In this document: positions 43,581 to 53,200 of the stretch, piece after piece | How positions within the stretch are numbered: the stretch's first letter is position 1 | Layout of the letters: each line of letters opens with the position of its first letter | From: Scytonema sp045865695 | GTDB taxonomy: Bacteria > Cyanobacteriota > Cyanobacteriia > Cyanobacteriales > Nostocaceae | DNA length: 64,000 nucleotides | Assembly (NCBI RefSeq): GCF_045865695.1 | Contig: NZ_BAACAP010000241.1 | Span: 1 to 64,000 of the forward strand | Reading direction: 5' to 3' | Made by a program: the position numbers and the translations under genes | Notes under the pieces: model-generated | The model's input: only the letters and a program-made list of their open reading frames with translations | Told to the model about the DNA's origin: nothing | Databases searched by the model: none

Positions 43581-44370
43581 AGCGTCCCCATTCCAAACTG
43601 ATTAATAATGCACAGCCAAAAATTGCTTCCATAAAGAAGCGCTTGGATTGATGATAACGATGGGGATGCCAAACCCGCAATTCTTCACTAAATCCTCGTG
43701 CAGCAAGACTTAAAGAAACTTGACGATAATTTTCTATAGTTCGATTAAGTAACTGTCCTATCAATAGGGCTAAGCTTTTCATCCCAACAGAGAAGGTACG
43801 ATAACCACCACGGGCTTGTTGAGCAGTCCATAATTCAGTTGCTGTATTTAAAAGCACAAAAATAAAGCGGTACATGAGTAATAAAAGCTCGGTTATAAGC
43901 CCTGGTACTCCAATACGACGCAGGATGTGTAGCAGTTCGGTGAAGGGAACAGTTAGTATGATAAAGTATAGGCAAGAAAGAGAAGCAAGCGATCGCAACA
44001 AAATAGTCAATCCTTGCTCAATACCCCGATGACTGACATATAAATAATAAGACCCAAAAGTCAAACCAAACATTGAGTCTGTTTGCTGCATTATATCTAT
44101 GTGAGAAACAGGAACCCCACCGATCGCTAATGCTGGAAAACTCGTCAGCCAAAATAAAGCTGCAAAATAGACTAGTGTTAAGTAAGTTTTAAGAGGGATT
44201 CCTGCATAAAGCACTATCCAAACACTTATCCAAACCGCAATCAAAACCTGGACAAGTGGATGAGCAACAGTAGAGATAATTAACAGGGTAGTAGCAAACA
44301 GTAATTTTTGCCCTGGTGGTAACCAGCGCAAGCGATTTGTATAAGCTAAGGTATCAATTTGAATTTTCAT
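43555..44370 (-). CDS. cbiQ: ECF transporter transmembrane subunit CbiQ (second copy)
   Basis: About 271 aa from ATG 44370 (MKIQIDTLAYTNRLRWLPPGQKLL), overlapping the end of cbiN by 17 bp. An earlier in-frame start exists but would lie deep in cbiN. Helices and GVPGLITELLLLMYRFIFVLLNTATELWTAQQARGGYR plus SLSLAARGFSEEL are the conserved T-component coupling regions. Confidence 0.92.
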   Translation of the reverse strand: MKIQIDTLAYTNRLRWLPPGQKLLFATTLLIISTVAHPLVQVLIAVWISVWIVLYAGIPLKTYLTLVYFAALFWLTSFPALAIGGVPVSHIDIMQQTDSMFGLTFGSYYLYVSHRGIEQGLTILLRSLASLSCLYFIILTVPFTELLHILRRIGVPGLITELLLLMYRFIFVLLNTATELWTAQQARGGYRTFSVGMKSLALLIGQLLNRTIENYRQVSLSLAARGFSEELRVWHPHRYHQSKRFFMEAIFGCALLISLEWGRYAGMVTRI

Positions 44371-44671
44371 TCTTGTTATTACTGAATTCCGATCGCCCCT
44401 TATACAATCCAATAACATAGCCAATCGCGCCTGCACCTGCTGCTGCTTGTACGGCAAACAATAGACTTTCTACTTCTCCACCGGGTAATTGAATTAAAGA
44501 ATTGAACCATGGTTTATACTGGGGCTGTATCTCTTTGATTGCTTCTTCAGCTTGACCATCTGCTCCGCCAAACTCCGAGCCTTTTTTAACAACTAACGGT
44601 GTAACTATTAATAAAACTACTGCTAGCAGCAATAGCCAATTATGCCATTTGAGATTTTTGTTATTTGTCAT
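44354..44671 (-). CDS. cbiN: Cobalt transport protein CbiN
   Basis: 105 aa with two membrane helices (WLLLLAVVLLIVTPL and VQAAAGAGAIGYVIGLYKG). The periplasmic loop has EFGGADGQAEEAIKEIQPQYKPWF, the CbiN hallmark. It is the small subunit that gives the second system a classical CbiMNQO order. A dispersed palindrome separates it from cbiM. Confidence 0.93.
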   Translation of the reverse strand: MTNNKNLKWHNWLLLLAVVLLIVTPLVVKKGSEFGGADGQAEEAIKEIQPQYKPWFNSLIQLPGGEVESLLFAVQAAAGAGAIGYVIGLYKGRSEFSNNKNENSN

Positions 44672-44707
44672 TAGTCAAGTGTCACTGGTCATTGGTCAAA
44701 ACTCAAT

Positions 44708-44731
44708 GTTGGGTTTCGTTCCTCAACCCAA
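44708..44731. repeat. Dispersed palindrome GTTGGGTTTCGTTCCTCAAC type, copy 1
   Basis: Near-palindrome with outer arms GTTGGGTT and AACCCAA. It sits between cbiM and cbiN inside the operon. Copies at 46521-46545 (opposite orientation) and 50111-50134. Confidence 0.85.
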
Positions 44732-44732
44732 G

Positions 44733-45533
44733 CTACTGGTCACTGTTAATTAGGTTTAACATTTTTAGTTCCTCTCGACCATAGCTAGAAAGCCAGTTCC
44801 ATACCAACACGGTTAACAATCCTTCACTAATAGCTAAGGGTACTTGGGTAATGGCAAAGATTCCGGCAAATTTGGCAAATGAAGCGAGAAAACCACCTGT
44901 AGTTGCTGGAAATGCTAACGCCAATTGTATGGAAGTTATCACATATGTTATCAAATCTGCTACAGATGCGGCTAGAAATATCGCTAACTTTTGTTTGCCA
45001 GTTTTCATAACCAAGCGGTATATCCAAAAGGCAACAAATGGACCAGCGATCGCCATTGAAAATGCATTGGCTCCTAGTGTAGTTAATCCGCCATGTGCGA
45101 GTAATAGTGCTTGAAATAACAAAACTAAACTCCCCAACACTGACATGGCTAATGGTCCAAAGAGAATTGCACCCAACCCCGTACCTGTGGGATGGGAACT
45201 ACTTCCCGTGACTGAAGGCATTTTTAATGCTGAGAGTACAAAGGTAAAAGCACCAGCTAATGCTAAGAGTAATTTTAGTTCTGGTGTGGCTTTGGTAATG
45301 CGCGTTAGCGATCGCAATCCCAGAACAAAGAACGGTAGTGCAACTACCCACCAGAAAATTGCCCACCCTAGTGGTAAAAAACCTTCCATAATATGCATCG
45401 CGTAAGCTGGTTTGGGTAGGCATACAATTAGGTAGAAGCTTACGACAGCTATTAAGAGAAGATTTACAAATTTTGAGGATTTTTTTAGTTTCAAGAGAAT
45501 TTTTGACACAATATGTACCTGCAGATGCATCAA
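44733..45533 (-). CDS. cbiM: ECF Co/Ni transporter substrate-binding membrane component CbiM (second copy)
   Basis: 266 aa. Unlike the first copy it begins with a signal peptide (NLLLIAVVSFYLIVCLPKPAYA) whose cleavage would leave MHIMEGFLPLGWAIFW at the mature N-terminus and so expose the metal-binding His. SSHPTGTGLGAILFGPLAM and HGGLTTLGANAFSMAIAGPF are the conserved metal loops. First gene of the minus-strand operon; a 24-bp palindrome lies about 110 bases upstream. Confidence 0.93.
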   Translation of the reverse strand: MMHLQVHIVSKILLKLKKSSKFVNLLLIAVVSFYLIVCLPKPAYAMHIMEGFLPLGWAIFWWVVALPFFVLGLRSLTRITKATPELKLLLALAGAFTFVLSALKMPSVTGSSSHPTGTGLGAILFGPLAMSVLGSLVLLFQALLLAHGGLTTLGANAFSMAIAGPFVAFWIYRLVMKTGKQKLAIFLAASVADLITYVITSIQLALAFPATTGGFLASFAKFAGIFAITQVPLAISEGLLTVLVWNWLSSYGREELKMLNLINSDQ

Positions 45534-45645
45534 TCTATATTAAATTGGTACGGGTCTTGACTCAAGAAGAATGATTTGAGGCAAAAGTTCCCCATCCCTG
45601 TTCTTCAGTAAGTTCGAGCAGAACTCAGTCAATAATAATAAAAAA

Positions 45646-45669
45646 TTATAGTTTTTGCAAAAACTATAA
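45646..45669. promoter_or_regulatory. Perfect 24-bp palindrome upstream of cbiMNQO
   Basis: TTATAGTTTTTG followed at once by CAAAAACTATAA, symmetric over 12+12 bases with no spacer. It lies about 113 bases before the second cbiM start and about 275 bases before the divergent small genes. A metal-responsive operator is plausible; a hairpin in a leader is the alternative. Confidence 0.5.
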
Positions 45670-45944
45670 AGTAATTAATTTTTTTATTGTAGATTTTTTT
45701 CGTAAAAGTCTGTATTCTCAAATAAGCGTGTGAAGCGTCTGTGAAGTGCATTCGCTCTAAATGAAGTTTCTCTTAAGTATCAGGGAACCCATTTACCTAA
45801 TGGGAGAGGGCTTCTTTTAACAGTCATCAGTGTTCAGTTCACAGTTATCAGCTTTCTATATCTGTTCTATGTTCACTGTTTGCTGATTGAAGGTTTTCCT
45901 CCATCATCAATAGCTGTTTCTTGAACACCAGATGGAGATTTATT

Positions 45945-46199
45945 ATGGTGCGAGATTCGTGTGTTGATTCAGGTTTTGGGGAGTTTCCAAAACAGTTGCA
46001 TATTTCCAAAGTTTCAGTCTATCGCAGTCAAGCAACGCTGTTTTTAATAGGGTGGTTTATCAGTTGGATAATTCTCTCATTCATGTGGAGAACCCAACCA
46101 ATTAGAGCCAAAACGATATTTGTTTGGATGTTGCTTTTAGTTATTGCTGCCACTGTTATGAGTTGGCATCCTCTATTCCCATCTCTACAAATAGTTTAG
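45945..46199 (+). CDS. Small membrane protein, hypothetical
   Basis: 84 aa from ATG 45945, preceded by GGAG. Two hydrophobic helices (TLFLIGWFISWIILSFMW and IFVWMLLLVIAATVMSW). No family recognised. It is divergent from cbiM2 and followed by a 58-aa gene and an FTR1 gene on the same strand, so metal-related work is possible. Confidence 0.55.
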   Translation: MVRDSCVDSGFGEFPKQLHISKVSVYRSQATLFLIGWFISWIILSFMWRTQPIRAKTIFVWMLLLVIAATVMSWHPLFPSLQIV

Positions 46200-46224
46200 T
46201 AAAAATATACGGAGGATTTGAGGA

Positions 46225-46401
46225 ATGCAGAGACAAACAAAACAAAGCTTGATTGAAACGATAAAGAAAAATATGTGGACTTTGATAGGAAGTTGCTTTC
46301 TTATACCTATGATGTATCAGATTGCTACAATTCCGGTACAACAGAGGGATCTTTTTAAACCCCATATCAACTATTTAATTAAAGAGGAGGTCAGTCATTA
46401 A
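46225..46401 (+). CDS. 58-aa small protein, hypothetical
   Basis: Begins after an excellent Shine-Dalgarno (GGAGGATTTGAGGA). MQRQTKQSLIETIKKNMW is a basic amphipathic start, WTLIGSCFLIPMMYQIATI one possible membrane helix, and the end is polar. 25 bp after the 84-aa gene, and followed by a terminator at 46473. Confidence 0.55.
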   Translation: MQRQTKQSLIETIKKNMWTLIGSCFLIPMMYQIATIPVQQRDLFKPHINYLIKEEVSH

Positions 46402-46472
46402 ACAACTTTCTCTCAAATAGCGTTCTTTTAGCACAACATATGGCATTTTATTTCTCCCAGTTTTGAATGTAC

Positions 46473-46512
46473 CCCCTTAATGACCGAATTCGGCGGTTGT
46501 TAAGGGGTTTTT
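46473..46512 (+). terminator. Intrinsic terminator after the small-gene pair
   Basis: CCCCTTAA (46473-46480) pairs with TTAAGGGG (46500-46507), followed by TTTTT. Loop of 19 bases. Confidence 0.75.
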
Positions 46513-46520
46513 ATCAGTAG

Positions 46521-46600
46521 GTTGGGTTGAGGAACGAAACCCAACATTTGAACGAAACCCAACATTTGAACGAAACCCAATATTTGAACGAAACCCAACA
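46521..46600. repeat. Dispersed palindrome with 18-bp tandem expansion
   Basis: The palindrome of the 44708 family (opposite orientation) is followed by tandem units GAACGAAACCCAACATTT starting at 46532, 46550 and 46568 (the last with one change) and a partial fourth at 46586. The unit comes from the half-palindrome, showing local expansion. Confidence 0.85.
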
Positions 46601-46620
46601 CCAATGCAAATCATCTCATC

Positions 46621-46682
46621 TTGTGGTATGGACGTCCTCGCCCGTACTTTGTGAATGACGGGCTAGAAGCCCGTACCACAAG
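46621..46682. repeat. Dispersed palindrome (CTTGTGGTACGGGC type)
   Basis: CTTGTGGTATGGACG and CGGGCTAGAAGCCCGTACCACAAG arms surround a CCCGT/ACGGG core. Related to 32135-32176 and to the half-copy at 47711-47738. Confidence 0.8.
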
Positions 46683-46751
46683 AAATTTCCAGCAATTTTA
46701 AGATATTTTTTATGTAGAAGCCTTTAAATTCTGAATCAATTTCTTTATTCC

Positions 46752-47675
46752 ATGAATATTAGTTCTGCCCTACCTACTTTTGTCATCACACTACGAGAAG
46801 GAGTGGAAGCAGCCCTTGTGGTTGGGATTGTACTGGCTTTACTAGATAAAGCAAAACAATCTCGCCTTAATCCATGGGTTTATGCTGGTATCGTGACTGG
46901 TGTTGCTATCAGCGCACTGATTGGTTTTCTGTTCGCGTGGGTTATTCAAGCTCTGACCGCAATTAATCCTCAGTATACACCCGTAGTTAAACCGTTGATG
47001 GAAGGTGTATTTAGTGTATTGGCGATTGTGATGCTTAGTTGGATGCTGATTTGGATGACCAAACAAGCAAAATTCATGAAAGCTCAAGTTGAGGGATCGC
47101 TTTCCAATACCTTAAAACAAGACTCAAATGCTGGATGGGGTGTTTTTACTCTTATCTTAATTGCTGTTGTCCGTGAAGGCTTTGAAACTGTGCTATTTAT
47201 TGCTGCTAACTTTCAACAAGGTCTTATTCCTACCGTTGGTGCTATTGCTGGTATCATAGTGGCAGCGATTGTAGGTGTGCTGTTGTTTAAGTTAGGTGTT
47301 AAGATTAACATCTGGCAGTTTTTCCAGGTCATGGGTGTTTTATTGGTATCGATCGTAGCTGGGTTAGTTGCAACAGCGTTACTTAAGTTCGATCGCGCCA
47401 CAGGAGCTTTTTCTGCGAGCAATCCTGCTTCTGAAAGTCTTTGTTTCTATTACGATCGCTTTGCCGAAACCCATTCTTGCATTCTCGGTCCTATGGTGTG
47501 GGACACTTCTCATCTTCTTCCCGACCGAGAGTTTCCTGGTGTTGTGCTTAAATCTTTGTTTGGCTACAGAGAACATTTCTATCTCGTACAAGCGATTGGA
47601 TATGTCGTGTTTATAGTGACAGTTGGAGGTTTATATTTCCGCAGTCTCACAACTCCAACCACCACCAACCAATAA
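46752..47675 (+). CDS. FTR1-family high-affinity iron permease
   Basis: 307 aa, seven hydrophobic helices. Two R-E-x-x-E iron-translocation motifs are clear: LREGVEAALVVG (residues 14-25) and VREGFETVLF (~139-148). A late insert CFYYDRFAETHSC may be a loop with paired Cys. It moves ferric/ferrous iron across the inner membrane, usually with a multicopper oxidase; one such gene lies about 7.6 kb downstream (55295). Monocistronic here. Confidence 0.92.
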   Translation: MNISSALPTFVITLREGVEAALVVGIVLALLDKAKQSRLNPWVYAGIVTGVAISALIGFLFAWVIQALTAINPQYTPVVKPLMEGVFSVLAIVMLSWMLIWMTKQAKFMKAQVEGSLSNTLKQDSNAGWGVFTLILIAVVREGFETVLFIAANFQQGLIPTVGAIAGIIVAAIVGVLLFKLGVKINIWQFFQVMGVLLVSIVAGLVATALLKFDRATGAFSASNPASESLCFYYDRFAETHSCILGPMVWDTSHLLPDREFPGVVLKSLFGYREHFYLVQAIGYVVFIVTVGGLYFRSLTTPTTTNQ

Positions 47676-47710
47676 TTATCTACAGTTTTCAAATAAATGA
47701 ACTAAACTAT

Positions 47711-47738
47711 GCTCTTGTGGTACGGGCGTCTCGCCCGT
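47711..47738. repeat. Half-copy of CTTGTGGTACGGGC repeat
   Basis: CTCTTGTGGTACGGGCGTCTCGCCCGTGC forms a small GGGCG/CGCCC hairpin. It has been read into the 5' extension of the MOSC frame. Confidence 0.6.
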
Positions 47739-47777
47739 GCATTAGAACCTACTAATCCCTACCCCCTACTCACTAAA

Positions 47778-48563
47778 ATGATTTGCGTCAAACAGTTATT
47801 TGTTCACCCATTTAAAGGATTGAGTCCCCAGAAATGCGATCGCATTGAGTTGCGTTCCGGGCATGGTATACCGGGAGATAGGGCTTTTGCCTTAATGTTT
47901 GATGATGGGGACAAATACCTTGAACCCACAACAGTCCCGTGGATGAAGAAGCATCACTTTGCCATGCAAAATGATTGGTCGGGACTAGCAGCACTTAATT
48001 GTTCTTATGAGCCAGAAACAGGAACTTTGACAGTCAGGCGTAAAGAAGAGGAATTATTAGTAGCCGATACACATAGCTTAATGGGACGCGATCGCATTGG
48101 TAGTTTTTTCACCGGATACTTAGCAGGAATTTATCCCAGTCAAACCGCCAGACATCCACACCGCACACCCATAAAAGTTGTAGGAGATTTTGGCAAAACT
48201 CGCTATCCAGACAGAGAAGCAGTACACATTTCTTTAGTGAGTCAAGCCACTATTGATAACTTGAGCGAGTTAGCAGGTCGTTTGGTAGATGTGCGTCGTT
48301 TCCGTCCTAATATTGTTTTAGATGGCGTTCCTGCTTGGGGAGAATTTGATTGGTTGGGAAAAGAAATGCAACTCGGTACAGCCCGAATTGTTGTTACAGA
48401 CCGAATCGGTCGGTGCTTAAATATAGAGGTAAATCCTGAAACGGGAGAGAGAGACACTGCCTTGCTTCCTCTGCTAAAAAAGAATTTTCAACATACGCAA
48501 ACTGGTGTGTTGGCACGGGTTATTACTAGTGGTAGCGTAGCAGTTGGAGAGATTTTAGAATAG
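47778..48563 (+). CDS. MOSC-domain protein
   Basis: 261 aa from ATG 47778 (MICVKQLFVHPFKGLSP). I reject an upstream in-frame start because that 5' part encodes a spacer repeat. RSGHGIPGDRAFALM is the MOSC N-terminal (beta-barrel) motif, HISLVSQATIDNL and RRFRPNIVLDG are the conserved core, and the last domain has IGRCLNIEVNPETGERD. MOSC proteins handle molybdenum-cofactor-bound sulfur or related chemistry. Confidence 0.85.
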   Translation: MICVKQLFVHPFKGLSPQKCDRIELRSGHGIPGDRAFALMFDDGDKYLEPTTVPWMKKHHFAMQNDWSGLAALNCSYEPETGTLTVRRKEEELLVADTHSLMGRDRIGSFFTGYLAGIYPSQTARHPHRTPIKVVGDFGKTRYPDREAVHISLVSQATIDNLSELAGRLVDVRRFRPNIVLDGVPAWGEFDWLGKEMQLGTARIVVTDRIGRCLNIEVNPETGERDTALLPLLKKNFQHTQTGVLARVITSGSVAVGEILE

Positions 48564-48578
48564 CACGGGTTGGTGTTT

Positions 48579-48806
48579 CTAGCGTATCGATTCAACAATA
48601 ACTGTTGTTGCTATTAAACAAAACAAGAGAAGCGCTAACCGCCAAACACTGCCGAGCGCAAATCTTAAGAGAAAAAAAGCAATGTTTGCTGCTCCAAAAC
48701 TTAGTGATAACACGTAAGCGATCGCAAACCCAAATAGAAATAGGAAAAAGTATTTGAGGAATATAGAAGCCAAGTCAAGTAAACGGCTGTGGCGATCGTT
48801 ATTCAT
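48579..48806 (-). CDS. Small membrane protein, hypothetical
   Basis: 75 aa from ATG 48806, preceded by GAGGG. Two strong hydrophobic helices (FLKYFFLFLFGFAIAYVLSLSFG and LALLLFCLIATTVIV). No family recognised. It is convergent with the MOSC gene, separated by 15 bp. Confidence 0.6.
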   Translation of the reverse strand: MNNDRHSRLLDLASIFLKYFFLFLFGFAIAYVLSLSFGAANIAFFLLRFALGSVWRLALLLFCLIATTVIVESIR

Positions 48807-49168
48807 GATGCTACCCTCAGTGTAAAAGTGATTTAAACGTTTTTTCATATTGGTGGTGAAATTCTTTCATCGGTACTTCCCTCTGCCCTACTTAAACAAA
48901 AAAGTCGGTGAGTGGTTGAATCACCCTACCGGCTTGAAAACTTCTTGTTTCTTGAAAGCCATATGTTTCAATAACTACAAATATTTAGTTGTATTTTAAA
49001 TTCTGCCCAAGCTGTCAGTTTTCTTAACTGTTATAAGTAGCTAGGTGGAAATAAACAGAACTACATTACAATATGTAGATCTACCGGAAATCCTTACCAA
49101 TGACGAATGACACTTGACCAATGACGATCCTCACTAGTTAACTTTAATTGTGCTGACCTACGCTGTCT
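48807..49168. other. spacer
   Basis: About 360 bases. AAGTCGGTGAGTGG and ACCCTACCGGCTT (48902-48934) form an imperfect hairpin that could be a leader or terminator of either neighbour. Otherwise nothing. Confidence 0.4.
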
Positions 49169-49567
49169 TCAAGAACGATTTTTGTGGCTGAGCCTCCATC
49201 CCACCCAATTTTCCAGCACTTTTTCGTAAGTCTGCTGAATTTTATCTAGTTCTTGTGTACTAAGATGATAGCGTTGGCTAATGTGTCCGCCCAGTTCAAC
49301 GATAGTTTCGTAGTTGCCTTTTTTGCTGCGGATAATAAACTCCCCGTGTTGTGTCACTGATAGGGTTTCAATGAGTAAAAAGTTAAGGTGAGAAAAAACT
49401 GGATGCAATTCAATTGAGCAGGTTTGTCTTGGAATAATATCAATTTTTCCTTCATCTTGCAGTCGAATCGGCAATGCGTCCAGAGGTTTGTCTTCAAACT
49501 TCAAGTGCATTTTAATTCCATGAGAATCACTGAAGAATTCAGGAAATCTTGAGCGTGAGAAGGTCAT
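49169..49567 (-). CDS. Hypothetical protein, 132 aa
   Basis: Soluble, with CSIELHPVFSHLNFLLIETLS and the helical C-terminus STQELDKIQQTYEKVLENWVGWRLSHKNR. Looks like a short conserved cyanobacterial family, but I cannot name it. Ends basic. Alone on the minus strand. Confidence 0.65.
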   Translation of the reverse strand: MTFSRSRFPEFFSDSHGIKMHLKFEDKPLDALPIRLQDEGKIDIIPRQTCSIELHPVFSHLNFLLIETLSVTQHGEFIIRSKKGNYETIVELGGHISQRYHLSTQELDKIQQTYEKVLENWVGWRLSHKNRS

Positions 49568-50205
49568 ACCAGTTCCTCCGTAACGTTGAGTGCCAATCGC
49601 TCTTAGCGCAAGCCGAACCCGACTTATCGCGACTACAGTTATTTAATCTATGGGTGGAAAGCTGCAAATTATGTATGTCCCAAGGAAACACTTTGAATGT
49701 TGTTACCTCACATATATATAACTTTTTTGTAATATACTATATATTTTTTTGTTCTGACAAGTATTTAGACTTATATCTACCTTAAGATATAGGTACTGTA
49801 AATTCTTCTGTAGTTTGTCTAGCGTTTTTTCTCACGTTGCTATAATCAGTGACCAGTGACCAGTAACCAGGGAAATAACTGTCCTCTCTGTGCTATGCAC
49901 ACAAGTCGAAATTACCCCCCTTAGTCCCCCCTTGGAAAGGCTACGGTGTACACACAAGTTAAACTTACCCCCCTTAATCCCCCCTTATAAAGGGGGGAAA
50001 CTAGATTTCCAGTTCCCTCCCCTTTCCAAGGGGAGGGTTAGGGTGGGGTAAAACTGACGCTCAAATCTCCTATTTATAAGTATAGATATTTATTGGTAAC
50101 TGGTTACAATGTTGGGTTTCGTTCCTCAACCCAACCTACCGGTCACTGGTCACTGTTATCAAAAGTTTGTCTCACATACTATTATATGTATGGAGTAAAG
50201 ATCGT
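49568..50205. repeat. Repeat-rich spacer before the NB-ARC gene
   Basis: Contains CAGTGAC/CAGTAAC heptads (49847-49867), C-rich/G-rich palindromic stretches (CCCCCCTTAGTCCCCCCTTGG and CCCTTATAAAGGGG around 49914-50055) and copy 3 of the GTTGGGTTTCGTTCCTCAAC palindrome (50111-50134). No gene. GGAG of the following gene's ribosome site is at 50192-50195. Confidence 0.8.
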
Positions 50206-53200
50206 ATGGAAAACGCTACCAATATGTCTCAGCTTCCAGAAACTTTTATCGTAGAGGTAGCAACCAGATCTGGTGTTACTAAAACAGAGTTAGACGCTCT
50301 ATTGTTGGCACTAGATAATTTTTCAGGTACCGAAATAGCTTCTAAGTTGGAAATTTCGCAAGCAGCAGTGAGAAAAAGATTGGGAGAAAGCTATCGGAAA
50401 TTTGGTATAGAGGGAAGTGGAAACAAAAAACTTAACAATCTCAAACAACAACTAGTAGCTCAATATCAAAATCAAGCAAATACAAATCCAGTTGCTAGTA
50501 AGATACTTCAAGAGGATTGGGGTGAAGCTGTTGATGTAGATGGTTTTTGGGGTCGCGAAGAAGAAATTGCTAAGTTAGAACAGTGGATTGTAGGTGAGAA
50601 TTCTCAACGCTGTCGTATGGTAGCAGTTTTGGGAATAGGAGGTATAGGTAAGACCGTCTTAGCAGCACGAGTTGCTAAAAAAGTACGGGGAAGTTTTGAT
50701 TATCTTATATGGCGATCGCTAAACAATGCTCCACCTATAGGCGAGCTTCTCACACAGTTACTCCGTTTTCTACCTAAAGATCCAGAACACGAGTTACCGG
50801 ATAACGACAATAGCAAAATATTACGGTTAATCAATGTTTTGCGAGAACACCGTTGTTTGATCGTTTTAGATAAAGTGGAAACCGTGCTTCGCAGTGGTAA
50901 AGGTAGAGTATATGAAAGGGCGGGCGAGTATGAAGAAGGGCATGAAAAGTATGGCTATTTCTTTAAAAAAATAGCTGAAGCAGGGCATGATAGTTGTTTG
51001 TTGCTGATTGGTAGAGAAAAGCCCAAGCAAGTTGCCATATTGGAAGGGAAAAATTTACCCGTTAAGGTATTGCACCTTTTGGGGCTGAATTTGGAAGAAG
51101 CGAAGGCAATGTTGAAAGATAAGGGGTTTTCTTGTTCGGATGAACAGTTGAAGGAATTAGTCGAGCGGTACTCTGGTAATCCACTCGCTCTAAAGATCGT
51201 CGCTACCACTGTTTATGACTTATTTAGTAATAATGTTTGTGAGTTTTTAAACCAAATTTACCAAGAAACAGCAGTTTATGGTGATATTCGGTCTCTTTTA
51301 GACCAACAGTTCAATCGCTTGTCAGAATTAGAAAAACAACTGATGTACTGGTTGGCGATTCATCGCAAATATATTTCGTTTACAGGATTAAAAGCCAATT
51401 TAATTACTTCAGAACCTGCAACTAGAGTGTTAGAAGCTGTGGAGTCTTTGTTAAGGCGATCGCTAATAGAAAAAGAATCAGGTTCGGGTAGATTTCGTCA
51501 ACAATCTGTGGTGATGGAATACGTTACAGAAAGAATCATAGAGCGAGCTTTTGAAGAAATCCGCCAAGCAAGAACTAACGAATTCTTGAACGCTTATCCC
51601 TTGATGAAGGCGAGATCTCTCGAATATATCCATAAAACTCAGGAAAAACTAATTCTGGAACCTTTAAAAAATAAACTACTAAATGTTTTTGGCAACCAAT
51701 TAGAGCCTCACCTACGTAGAATGTTAGCTAGTTTGCAGAAATACCATCCCCTAAAAAAGGGATATGCAGCCGGGAACTTAATCAATTTATTGCGCCAAAT
51801 TCAGATCGACAAAACTCAAATCGATCTTAGCGGACGTGATTTTTCCGACTTAACTATTTGGCAAGCCTATCTCAAGAACGTTAAATTACAGGATACTAGC
51901 TTTACAAATTCTGACTTAACTGGTTCGGTATTTACTGAAACAATGTCGAGTCTGGTTTCAGTAAGATTCAGCCCTAACGGAGAGTACTTTGCTATTGGTA
52001 CAATTAGTGGAGAAGTCCGTTTGTGGCGGACTGCCGATATTCAACAAATTCGTATTTTTAGAGGACACACCGCTTGGGTTTGGGCATTTGCCTTTAGTGC
52101 AGATAATCAATTCTTGATAAGTGGTAGCGCAGACTACACTATCAAAGTGTGGGATGTACATACAGGTACGTGTTTGAGAACCCTAACCGAACACAAGAAT
52201 AAAGTTTATAGTGTTGCTTTCCAACCCAAAAGCTCGATTTTAGCGAGTGGGAGTGAAGACGAAAGCATTAAAATATGGGATATTCTTACAGGCGAATGCA
52301 TAAAAACCTTGAATGGTCATAAAGATTGGGTTTGGTCAGTCACTTTTAGCCCTACTGACTATGGTATTTTAGCAAGTGCTAGCGCTGACGGTAAGATTAA
52401 AGTCTGGGATATTAACACTGATGAATGCTTAAAAACGATAGAAGGTCACAAGGGTGAGGTTTACTCTGTTGCTTTCAGTCCCAACGGTCAACTGTTGGCT
52501 AGTAGCGGTGAAGACCGAACAGTTAGACTTTGGGATGTGAAGCAAGAAAAATACTTAACAACGTTTATTGGTCATCAGAAAATAGTTTATTCGGTACGCT
52601 TTAGTCCAAATGGAAAAACTCTTGCAAGTTGCGGAGAAGATCGCACTATTAAAATTTGGAATGTTTCTACGGGTGAATGTTTGAGAACTTTAGAAGGGCA
52701 CAACAGTCAAGTTTGGGCGATCGCATTTACATCTAGTCCCGATGGACGTACTCTAATTAGTAGTAGTGACGATCAAACAGCAAGACTGTGGGACACAGAA
52801 ACAGGAAATTGTTTGTATGTTTTGCAAGCGTACACCCGTGGAGTTTATTCAGTTGCATTTAGTCCTAATAACGAAATCTTAGCAAGTGGTGGTGATGAGT
52901 CAACAGTCAAGTTATGGAAATTAAGTACGAGTGAGTGTTATTCCATAAAAGGACATCAAGGACGCTTGCGTTCCGTTACTTTTAGCCTTGATGGGCAAAT
53001 TCTTGCAAGTGCAGGCGGTGATAATACCATCAAACTCTGGGATATTACAAACATTAGTAACAGCAAATGCATCCGAACGCTCAAAGGTCATACAAACTGG
53101 GTTTGGACAGTTGTTTTTAGTTCGGACGGGCGAGTTTTAGCAAGTAGCAGCGAAGACAAAACAGTACGAATTTGGGATTCTCACACAGGTGAGTGTTTGA

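Noticed and set aside
45534..45944. Cobalamin or Ni/Co riboswitch before cbiM2
   Set aside because: No conserved riboswitch core could be recognised; only the 24-bp palindrome stands out.
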